NCBI GenBank assembly: GCA_035525785.1
Contig: DATLDQ010000093.1
Span: 42,255-106,254, forward strand
Length of the DNA stretch: 64,000 nucleotides
DNA from: CADEED01 sp035525785
Lineage (GTDB): Bacteria > Pseudomonadota > Gammaproteobacteria > Steroidobacterales > Steroidobacteraceae
Direction: 5' to 3'
Position 1 is the stretch's first letter, and every line of letters starts with the position of its first letter. Shown here one piece after another: positions 17,042 to 23,713 of this stretch. A program made the position numbers and the translations under genes. The notes below the pieces were generated by a model, which searched no databases, had not been told where the DNA came from, and saw only the letters and a list, made by a program, of their open reading frames with translations.

Positions 17042-17818
17042 ATGAATCGAGACCCGGCACTCTACTCAACGCGCGCATTCTGGCGAAGCCATGCTTTCGT
17101 ACCCCTGCTGGGTTTCCTGGTGACTTTCGGCCTGGTCGAGGCCCTGGGGCTCGATCAGCGCATCGCGGGCGCGCTGTATTTCGACCACGCCACGACCCAC
17201 TGGCTCGGCACCGGGCCCGGGGACTGGTGGGCGCACCAGCTGCTGCATGACGATGGGCGGTGGCTGATTCGCGGCATTGCGGCAGCCGCCATTGCGACCT
17301 GGGTGGCATCCTTCTTTCTCGAGCCGCTGCGTGCATCGCGGCGCCGCACGGGTTATGTCGCGCTCGCCATGGTCGGGGCGATCGTCCTGGTCGGCGCGCT
17401 CAAGTCGGTGACCAACGTGGATTGTCCCTGGGATCTCGCCGGTTACGGCGGCCACAACCCGTACGTGCCGCTGTTCGCCGACCGCCCGAACTATCTACCG
17501 CGCGCACGCTGCTTCCCGGGGGCGCATGCCTCCTCCGGCTTCGCCCTCATGTGCTTCTACTTCGCGTGGCGCGACGTTGCGCCAGTCCGCGCGCGTGGTG
17601 CGCTGGCCATCGCGCTCGTCATCGGCATCGCCTTCGCCGTTGGGCAGGAGGCCCGCGGCGCGCATTTCCTCTCCCATGACCTGGCCGCGGCGGCCATCGT
17701 CTGGTTCGTGCAGCTGTCCCTCTACCGCTGGTTACTCGCGCCCGCGGCCTCAGAGGTAAAGGCGGGCGAGACTGTAGGCGGCCATGCCCGAAGCGAGGCA
17801 GCCAACGATGTTCCGTGA
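17042..17818 (+). CDS. PAP2 family membrane phosphatase
   Basis: A 258-residue polytopic membrane protein with the three PAP2 phosphatase motifs: KSVTNVDCPWD (KxxxxxxP type), PGAHAS (PSGH-like) and RGAHFLSHDLA (SRxxxxxHxxxD-like). It likely removes a phosphate from a lipid or polyprenyl pyrophosphate at the periplasmic face. The KS-TN-CPWDL-YGG pattern is the subgroup often found beside phosphoethanolamine transferases; mcr-1 is also accompanied by a pap2 gene. It is divergent from the sigma gene, with no Shine-Dalgarno sequence before ATG 17042, consistent with leaderless translation. Its 3-prime end overlaps azlD by 69 bp on the opposite strand. Confidence 0.85.
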   Translation: MNRDPALYSTRAFWRSHAFVPLLGFLVTFGLVEALGLDQRIAGALYFDHATTHWLGTGPGDWWAHQLLHDDGRWLIRGIAAAAIATWVASFFLEPLRASRRRTGYVALAMVGAIVLVGALKSVTNVDCPWDLAGYGGHNPYVPLFADRPNYLPRARCFPGAHASSGFALMCFYFAWRDVAPVRARGALAIALVIGIAFAVGQEARGAHFLSHDLAAAAIVWFVQLSLYRWLLAPAASEVKAGETVGGHARSEAANDVP

Positions 17819-18088
17819 CGCGCACAGCCACAGGGCAGCGCCGATCACGCCGATGAGCCGCGGATTGAAAAGCGACAGGTCCAGCGCGGCGCCGCCATGG
17901 AACAGCACATCCGGCACGATGATGGCGGACAGCGTACACACCGGCGCGTACCGCAAAGCCACTTCCGCGCGGTGACTGAGCCTCAGTCGCGAACCCACCA
18001 CCAGGAACGACGTCCGCGTGAGCAGCGTCGAGAGCGCGAGGCCGACGATAACGAATGCGAGGCCCAGCCCCGCGACCGGGTCGCTCAC
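17750..18088 (-). CDS. azlD: AzlD family branched-chain amino acid export subunit
   Basis: A 112-residue, four-helix membrane protein (SDPVAGLGLAFVIVGLALST, then SHRAEVALRYAPVCTLSAI, then a C-terminal helix with CLASGMAAYSLARLYL) matching AzlD. With AzlC it forms an exporter of branched-chain amino acids or related compounds. It starts with GTG 18088, overlapping the azlC stop (GTGA), so the two are coupled. The last 69 bases overlap the 3-prime end of the convergent PAP2 gene. Confidence 0.82.
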   Translation of the reverse strand: MSDPVAGLGLAFVIVGLALSTLLTRTSFLVVGSRLRLSHRAEVALRYAPVCTLSAIIVPDVLFHGGAALDLSLFNPRLIGVIGAALWLCASRNIVGCLASGMAAYSLARLYL

Positions 18089-18828
18089 GCGTCCTCCATC
18101 GCCGGCGCATCTCGGGCCTGCATGAAGTCGGTGAGTGTCGCGGCGACGATGCCGGCGAGCGCTCCGCAAAAAAGACCGAGCTTGAACGGAAGCGCATGCG
18201 CAAGCAGCGCGACGACCGCGGCGATCACCGCGCCGAGTAACGCGGGTCGTGCATTCAGGCTCGGACCCACCAGCGCGACAAGCGCCAGCGTCCCGGTGAA
18301 TTCGAGGCCCCACTCCGTCGGCACGTAGCTCGCGCCGATGATCCCGGTGATGGCCGAGACCTGCCAGGTGATCCAATTGCTGCTGCAGACTCCCGCGAAC
18401 CACGAGTCCCGGTGATCGGCGGGCATGGTTCCTTCCTGCGCGGAGCGCATGAAGCGAACGAAGGTGAAGTCGGTCATGAAGTAGCCGAGCGCCATGCGCC
18501 GACGCAGCGAGTGCGTCGCGAAATACGGTCGCAGCGCTGCGCTGTAGATCACGAAGCGCAGGTTGGTGATGAGGCCGGTGGCGACGATCACCCAGAGCGG
18601 CGCGCCGGCGACGATCAGCGGCAGCGCGGCGAGCTGCGCGGAGCCGGCATACACCAGCAGTGACATCGCCACTGCCCAGGGAACCGCGAGCCCGCCCTTC
18701 ACCATCGCGACGCCGCTGATCATCCCCCAGGCGAAGGCCCCGGGCAGGAACGGAAGGATGGCGCGACGGCCGAGCTGAAATGCTGCGCGGCGTCCGGCCG
18801 CGGAAGGGTCCTGAGAACCCTCGTTCAC
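18085..18828 (-). CDS. azlC: AzlC family branched-chain amino acid exporter, large subunit
   Basis: A 247-residue membrane protein of the AzlC family: LPGAFAWGMISGVAMVKGGL, MSLLVYAGSAQLAALPLI and NLRFVIYSAALRPYF are the conserved membrane blocks. It should export valine, leucine or isoleucine analogues with AzlD. It starts with GTG 18828, which overlaps the gloA stop (GTGA), and ends overlapping azlD. Its place behind ilvB suggests a relief valve for branched-chain amino acid overproduction. Confidence 0.88.
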   Translation of the reverse strand: MNEGSQDPSAAGRRAAFQLGRRAILPFLPGAFAWGMISGVAMVKGGLAVPWAVAMSLLVYAGSAQLAALPLIVAGAPLWVIVATGLITNLRFVIYSAALRPYFATHSLRRRMALGYFMTDFTFVRFMRSAQEGTMPADHRDSWFAGVCSSNWITWQVSAITGIIGASYVPTEWGLEFTGTLALVALVGPSLNARPALLGAVIAAVVALLAHALPFKLGLFCGALAGIVAATLTDFMQARDAPAMEDA

Positions 18829-19244
18829 CAGCTGCCGGTGTTGGGCATCGAAGCCCAGGGTTCGCGCGGCGGCAGCGAACCATCCTTCTGCAACAGCTCG
18901 ATCGAAATGCCGTCGGGCGAACGGACGAACGCCATGCGGCCGTCGCGCGGTGGACGGTTGATGGTGACGCCGTGCTGTTGCAACCGCTCGCAGGTGGCGT
19001 AGATGTCGTCGACCGCGTACGCGAGGTGCCCGAAGTTGCGGCCACCCGTGTAGCTTTCAGGGTCCCAGTTGTGGGTGAGCTCCACCTGCGCCGAGCTGTC
19101 GCCCGGTGCCGCGAGGAAGATCAGCGTGAATCGACCCTGCGGATGGTCGTTGCGCTTGATGACTTCGAGACCCAGCGCGTCGCAGTAGAACTCGAGTGAC
19201 GCGTCGACGTCGGTCACGCGCACCATGGTGTGCAGGTATTTCAT
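18825..19244 (-). CDS. gloA: Lactoylglutathione lyase (glyoxalase I)
   Basis: A 139-residue VOC-fold enzyme that isomerises the methylglyoxal-glutathione hemithioacetal to S-lactoylglutathione. Metal ligands are in place: His5 (MKYLHTMVRV), Glu in QVELTHNW, His in FGHLAYAV and Glu in ISIELLQ. GGRNFGHLAYAVDD and DGRMAFVRSPDG are typical GloA blocks. It is 48 bp after ilvB and overlaps azlC by four bases. Placement with ilvB fits 2-oxoacid metabolism but may only reflect operon packing. A glutathione synthesis gene (gshA) is also in the window. Confidence 0.93.
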   Translation of the reverse strand: MKYLHTMVRVTDVDASLEFYCDALGLEVIKRNDHPQGRFTLIFLAAPGDSSAQVELTHNWDPESYTGGRNFGHLAYAVDDIYATCERLQQHGVTINRPPRDGRMAFVRSPDGISIELLQKDGSLPPREPWASMPNTGSW

Positions 19245-19291
19245 TGGCTTGGAACGGGTCCGCGCGCGGCGGCTGGTTTGATCGCCGATAG

Positions 19292-21178
19292 CTAGAACAT
19301 CTCGCTCGCGCCGGGCGGCTTGACGTCCACCTTCTTGCGCGACGGAATCCAGTCACCCGTGATCATCGCCTCGTAGGGCTGTCCCGGGCCGACCATCGGA
19401 TACACGCCGGCATCCGGATCGATGATGACCTCGAGGAAAGCCGCGCCCTTGAAGGCGAGGAATTCCGCGATGACCTTCGGCACGTCCGCCTTCTTGTCGA
19501 GACGCACGGCGTACTTGTATCCGTCAGCCTGCGCGGCCTTGATGAAATCCTTGGTGTGCAGCGTCTTCTCGGAGTACGAGAGGCGCCCCTTGTGGAACAG
19601 CTTCTGCCACTGCTTCACCATGCCGTCGCCGTTGTTGTTGAGCACGACGATCTTGATGGGCAGGTTGTAGGTGGTCGCCGTTTCCATCTCGCCGATGTTC
19701 ATGCGCACCGAGGCGTCGCCGTCGATGTCGATGACCAGCTTGTCGGGGTTGGCGAACTGTGCGCCGATCGCCGCGGGCAGACCGAAGCCCATGGTGCCCA
19801 TGGAACCGGAGGTGAGCCACAGCCGCGGGCTCTTGAAATCGAAGTACTGCGCGGACCACATCTGGTGCTGGCCCACGCCCGTCGAGATGATGGCCTCGCC
19901 CTTCGTGAGGCGGTTGATCTCTTCGAGCACGTAGTAAGGCTGGATCTTCTCGCTGTTGCGGTCGTAGTTGAACGCGTGCTTGCCGCGCATCTCGTCGAGA
20001 TACGCGAGCCACTTCGAGCGATCGCGCTTGAAGCCCATGCGCTTGCCGTGCGTCGTGAGCGTGGTGAGCGCCTCGGGCAGCAGGCCGACGTGGCTCCACT
20101 GCACGCGCTTGACCTTGTTGATCTCCGCGCGGTCGATGTCGAAGTGCGCGATGGCCTTGGCGTTGGGCGCGAACTTCGCGGGATTGCCCGCCACGCGGTC
20201 GTCGAAGCGCGCGCCGATGGTGATGAGGAAGTCGCAATCGTCGACGGCGTAGTTGGCGAACGCCGCGCCGTGCATGCCCAGCATGCGCATCGACAGCGCG
20301 TCGGTGGTGTCCACCGCGCCGATGCCCATGAGCGTGGTGACCACGGGGATGTCGAACGCGCGCGCGAAGTCGCGCAGCTCTTCGGAAGCGTTGCCGTTCA
20401 CGACGCCGCCGCCCGCATAAATGAGCGGACGCTGCGACTCGCCCAGCATCTCGAAGAAGTGGTTGGCCTCGGTGCCGTCGATGATGTCGGTAGTGAGGGT
20501 CTCGAGGCGCTTGCGGTAGCCAGGCATGGGCAGCGTACCCGAGCCCCGGAACTCGCCCTGCCAGTTCTGCACGTCTTTCGGCACGTCGACGACCACGGGG
20601 CCGGGACGACCGGTGCGCGCGATCTCGAACGCGGTGCGGATCGTGGCCTCGAGCTTGTCGGGATCGGTGACCAGGAAGATGTGCTTGGCCACCGAACCCA
20701 TGATCGATGACACGGGCGCTTCCTGGAACGCGTCGCTGCCGATGGCGCTGCGCGGGACCTGGCCGCAGATGACGACCATCGGAATCGAATCGGCCATGGA
20801 ATCGCGAATGGGCGTGACCGTGTTGGTCGCGCCGGGACCCGAGGTGACCACGGCAACGCCCACGCGCCCGCTCGCGCGCGCGTACCCGGCGGCCATGAAC
20901 CCCGCGCCCTGCTCGTTGGCCGGCACGATGAGAGGCATCTGCTTCTCGCCCTTGCTGGCCTTCTCCGCGTTGTAGAGGAACACCGCGTCGTAGGTGGGGA
21001 GGATGGCGCCGCCCGAGTAACCGAAAATCGTCGTTACACCCTCATCCGCGAGTACCTGCACGATCATCTGCGCCCCGGTCATGGTCTGGCCGGCGAGCGG
21101 ATGCTGGATGGAGGGCGCGGCGGCATTGGCCGACGCGGACAAATCCTTAGTTTTCGGGTGTTTAGCCATAGAGGTCAT
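19292..21178 (-). CDS. ilvB: Acetolactate synthase large (catalytic) subunit
   Basis: A 628-residue thiamine diphosphate enzyme. It condenses two pyruvates, or pyruvate with 2-oxobutanoate, in the valine/leucine and isoleucine pathways. Visible are the ThDP glutamate region (IVPANEQGAGFMAAGYARAS), the FAD/substrate block (GSDAFQEAP) and the GDASVRMNIGEMET to NNNGDGMVKQWQ cofactor motif. The start is ATG 21178 or 21169 (MAKHPKTKD); neither has a clear ribosome site. It is followed by gloA, azlC and azlD on the same strand. The small subunit gene is not downstream but divergent, starting 78 bp away. Confidence 0.95.
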   Translation of the reverse strand: MTSMAKHPKTKDLSASANAAAPSIQHPLAGQTMTGAQMIVQVLADEGVTTIFGYSGGAILPTYDAVFLYNAEKASKGEKQMPLIVPANEQGAGFMAAGYARASGRVGVAVVTSGPGATNTVTPIRDSMADSIPMVVICGQVPRSAIGSDAFQEAPVSSIMGSVAKHIFLVTDPDKLEATIRTAFEIARTGRPGPVVVDVPKDVQNWQGEFRGSGTLPMPGYRKRLETLTTDIIDGTEANHFFEMLGESQRPLIYAGGGVVNGNASEELRDFARAFDIPVVTTLMGIGAVDTTDALSMRMLGMHGAAFANYAVDDCDFLITIGARFDDRVAGNPAKFAPNAKAIAHFDIDRAEINKVKRVQWSHVGLLPEALTTLTTHGKRMGFKRDRSKWLAYLDEMRGKHAFNYDRNSEKIQPYYVLEEINRLTKGEAIISTGVGQHQMWSAQYFDFKSPRLWLTSGSMGTMGFGLPAAIGAQFANPDKLVIDIDGDASVRMNIGEMETATTYNLPIKIVVLNNNGDGMVKQWQKLFHKGRLSYSEKTLHTKDFIKAAQADGYKYAVRLDKKADVPKVIAEFLAFKGAAFLEVIIDPDAGVYPMVGPGQPYEAMITGDWIPSRKKVDVKPPGASEMF

Positions 21179-21256
21179 CGAGACTAGCAGTTTGCAGCGA
21201 GTCAGCAAACGGATATTCTGGCCACCGTGTCTGCCCAGCCCCAAACCTTACAGAAG

Positions 21257-21757
21257 ATGCGTCATATCATCGCCATCCACCTGCAGAATGAAGCCGGCGC
21301 GCTCACGCGCGTCGCCGGTCTTTTCTCCACCCGCGGCTACAACATCGAGTCGCTGTCGGTAGCTGCCACGGATGAACCCTCGGTATCGCGCGTTACGCTG
21401 GTCACCAAGGGCGCGGACGGCGTCATCCTGCAGATCGTCAACCAGCTCAACAAGTTGATCGACGTCGTGGCGGTCGAAGACCTCACGCGCGGTGAGCACA
21501 TCGAGCGCGAGCTCGTGGTCTTGAAGCTGCGCGTCGAGCCGCCACTGGTCGACTCGGTGCGCGGCTACGTGGTGCGCGCCGGCGGGCGCGTGCTCGAACC
21601 TTCGCCCGATGGCTTCGTGGTCGAGCTCACGGCGAGCGAGGCCGAGGTGAACCAGTTCGTGTCGGATCTCGGCGAGCGCACCGACATCGTCGAAGTCGTG
21701 CGTTCGGGCGCGCTGGCCGTTGGCCGCAACGCCCGCGCGCTGCACGTAGTTAGGTAA
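21257..21757 (+). CDS. ilvN: Acetolactate synthase small (regulatory) subunit
   Basis: A 166-residue small subunit. An N-terminal ACT domain (HIIAIHLQNEAGALTRVAGL, TRGYNIESLSV) binds valine for feedback control, and the C-terminal half (RELVVLKLRVEP, VVRAGGRVLEPSPDGF) is the usual second domain. ATG 21257 gives the conserved start (MRHIIAIHL); a GTG at 21227 would add ten residues. It is transcribed away from ilvB, whereas in most bacteria the two subunits are in one operon. The 78-bp gap must hold both promoters. Confidence 0.93.
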   Translation: MRHIIAIHLQNEAGALTRVAGLFSTRGYNIESLSVAATDEPSVSRVTLVTKGADGVILQIVNQLNKLIDVVAVEDLTRGEHIERELVVLKLRVEPPLVDSVRGYVVRAGGRVLEPSPDGFVVELTASEAEVNQFVSDLGERTDIVEVVRSGALAVGRNARALHVVR

Positions 21758-21800
21758 AAAACCCTTCAGGGTCGCGGACCTGGGCATTCGCTGCGCCGCA

Positions 21801-21818
21801 CTACTAGACTTCTAGTTG
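21801..21818. promoter_or_regulatory. Upstream BlaI-type operator candidate
   Basis: CTACTAGA, CT, TCTAGTTG: an 8-bp inverted repeat with one mismatch. Its right arm overlaps a perfect TTGACA at 21816-21821. Its centre lies 42 bp from that of the second copy, close to four helical turns. Confidence 0.55.
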
Positions 21819-21846
21819 ACAAGCGCCCCGCACGGCCGTTTACTAC
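21816..21846 (+). promoter_or_regulatory. Sigma70-type promoter of the first BlaI/M56 locus
   Basis: TTGACA at 21816-21821 is a perfect -35 hexamer. The best -10 candidates are TTACTA (21840, 18-base spacer) or TACTAC (21841, 19-base spacer), inside the downstream palindrome. Operators on both hexamers imply repression by blocking RNA polymerase. Confidence 0.5.
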
Positions 21847-21861
21847 TAGACATCTAGTAGT
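21842..21861. promoter_or_regulatory. Downstream BlaI-type operator candidate
   Basis: ACTACTAGA, CA, TCTAGTAGT: perfect 9-bp arms with a 2-bp centre, 12 bp before the hydrolase start. The length and 2-bp centre match BlaI/MecI operators (TACA-N2-TGTA), though the core here is TAGA-N2-TCTA. The BlaI-type regulator encoded two genes downstream is the obvious ligand. Confidence 0.6.
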
Positions 21862-21873
21862 GAGGGCGCGCCG

Positions 21874-23340
21874 ATGTTGAAGTCACTGTCGATCGCACTG
21901 GGGCTGGGCCTGGCATTGACGCTGTCGAAGGCGGCGCCGGCCGCGGACCCCGCGCCCCCCGCCCCAACCGAGCAAGCAGGCATCCCCGGCACCGGCGCGC
22001 AGGGGTCGTGGCTCGGCACGCTCAAGGCGGGCGCGTTCTCACTGCGCCTCGCGCTCGAGGTGACGGAGTCGGACGGCAAACTATCCGCGGTGCTCGACAG
22101 CATCGACCAGAACGCCAAGATCCCGGTGACGAGCATCGAGTCCACGACGGACGGGATGAAGTTCGCGATTGCCATGATCAACGGCGCATTCACGGGCAAG
22201 TATTCGGCGAACGGCGCCGAGGTCGCGGGCACCTGGACCCAGAACGGCAACGCGATGCCGCTCACGTTCAAGCGACGTGCGTCGGCATTCGCGCTCAAGC
22301 GTCCGCAGGAGCCCGTCAAACCATATCCGTACCGCGAGGAGCAGGTCAGCTTCGCCAATCCCAAGGCCAACGGCGTCACACTCGCGGGTACGCTGACTCT
22401 GCCCGAGGGCAAGGGGCCGTTCCCGGCCGTGGTGCTCATGACCGGTTCGGGTCCCCAGGATCGCGACGAGGCGCTCATGGGGCACAAGCCCTTCCTCGTG
22501 CTCGCGGATCACCTCACGCGCGCAGGCATCGCGGTGCTGCGCTACGACGACCGCGGCATCGGCGCATCGAAAGGCAACTATGCCACCGCCACTCATTTCG
22601 ACTTCGCCTCCGACGGCAACGCGGCATTCAACTTCCTGAAGACCCGCGCCGAGGTCGACGCCAGGCGCATCGGCTTGTTAGGTCACAGCGAGGGGAGCGT
22701 GTACGCGCCGTACATCACCAAGGACTCCTCCGACGTCGCGTTCGTGGTGCTGCTCGCCGGCGTCGGCGTGCCGACGCGCCAGCTGCTCGAGCGCCAGGGC
22801 AAGGACATCGTCAAGGCGATGGGCTTCGATCACACGCCCAGCGCCGCCGAGATCGCCATCAACGACGCGGTCTACGCGCGCCTCGCGCTCAAGAAGATAG
22901 ACGCGGAAACGATCGAGTTCCTGCGAGCCAAAATGCGCGAAGCCGTGGCGTTGACGCCGGAGAACATCAGGCAGGCGCTGGGGCTCAACGACCAGTACGT
23001 CGAGAGCCAGCTGCAGGTGATCATGACGCCCTGGTTCATGGAGCTGGCGACGTACGACGCCACGAAAGAGCTGCGCAACATCCATTGCCCCGTGCTCGCA
23101 TTGTTCGGTGACAAGGACATGCAGGTGGCCGCGCAGCCCAACAGCGCGGCGATGAAGTCGACGTTTGCGGCGGCGAAGAACCGCGACGTGACGTTGCAGA
23201 CCTTCCCGGGGCTCAACCATCTCTTCCAGCACGCGAAGACCGGCGCGCCATCGGAGTACGGCGCCATCGAGGAGACGATGTCCCCCGAAGTGATGAATGC
23301 CACCGCGCAGTGGATCCTCGCGCGGCGCGGAGGTAGATAG
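21874..23340 (+). CDS. Secreted alpha/beta hydrolase with N-terminal beta domain
   Basis: A 488-residue exported protein. A signal peptide (LSIALGLGLALTLSKAAPAA) is followed by a beta-rich domain (about residues 45-135, GSWLGTLKAGAFSLRLALEV, VAGTWTQNGNAMPLTFKR) and an alpha/beta hydrolase domain. The nucleophile is Ser in LLGHSEGSV; Asp in LFGDKDMQV and His in FPGLNHLFQ complete the triad. This layout is common in broad-specificity carboxylesterases/peptidase-like hydrolases; the substrate is unknown. It is the first gene after the double-operator promoter and its TAG stop shares a base with the GTG start of blaI. The locus logic suggests the hydrolase is induced when the M56 sensor fires. 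Confidence 0.85.
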   Translation: MLKSLSIALGLGLALTLSKAAPAADPAPPAPTEQAGIPGTGAQGSWLGTLKAGAFSLRLALEVTESDGKLSAVLDSIDQNAKIPVTSIESTTDGMKFAIAMINGAFTGKYSANGAEVAGTWTQNGNAMPLTFKRRASAFALKRPQEPVKPYPYREEQVSFANPKANGVTLAGTLTLPEGKGPFPAVVLMTGSGPQDRDEALMGHKPFLVLADHLTRAGIAVLRYDDRGIGASKGNYATATHFDFASDGNAAFNFLKTRAEVDARRIGLLGHSEGSVYAPYITKDSSDVAFVVLLAGVGVPTRQLLERQGKDIVKAMGFDHTPSAAEIAINDAVYARLALKKIDAETIEFLRAKMREAVALTPENIRQALGLNDQYVESQLQVIMTPWFMELATYDATKELRNIHCPVLALFGDKDMQVAAQPNSAAMKSTFAAAKNRDVTLQTFPGLNHLFQHAKTGAPSEYGAIEETMSPEVMNATAQWILARRGGR

Positions 23341-23711
23341 TGGAAATACAGCTGACCGATCGCGAAGCGGACATCATGCAGGTGCTGTGGGATCACGGCC
23401 CCTCGGTGGTGAACGAGGTGAAGGAAAAGCTCGCCGACGAGCTGGCCTACACCACCGTACTGACCATCCTGCGCACTCTCGAAGCGAAGGGATACGTCGG
23501 CCACGAGGAGGAGGGCCGCGTGCATCGCTACTTCGCGACCGTCAAGGAAGACGCCGCGCGCAAGAGCGCCTTGCGGCATCTCACCGGCAAGCTGTTCAAG
23601 GGGTCGGCCGAGTTGCTGTTCACGCATCTCGTGTCCGACAAGAAGCTGTCCAACGACCAGATCAAGCGCATGCGCGAGCTGCTCGCGCAAAGCGACAAGA
23701 CGGGGAAGTAG
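23340..23711 (+). CDS. BlaI/MecI/CopY family transcriptional repressor
   Basis: A 123-residue winged-helix regulator. LTDREADIMQVLWDHGPSVV, ELAYTTVLTILRTLEAKGYV and EGRVHRYFATV are the BlaI DNA-binding blocks, and the C-terminal helices (about residues 80-120) form the dimer. Repressors of this family are inactivated by cleavage, started by a cognate M56 membrane sensor. The GTG start (23340) overlaps the previous stop. The M56 gene follows two bases after the stop. Expected operators are the palindromes at 21801-21861. Confidence 0.93.
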   Translation: MEIQLTDREADIMQVLWDHGPSVVNEVKEKLADELAYTTVLTILRTLEAKGYVGHEEEGRVHRYFATVKEDAARKSALRHLTGKLFKGSAELLFTHLVSDKKLSNDQIKRMRELLAQSDKTGK

Positions 23712-23713
23712 TC

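Noticed and set aside
17750..19045. 431-codon minus-strand frame across azlC and azlD
   Set aside because: Only its last 112 codons are real (azlD from GTG 18088). The rest is azlC read in another frame.
21758..21780. Terminator after ilvN (CCCT-TC-AGGG)
   Set aside because: A four-base stem with a two-base loop is not a credible terminator.
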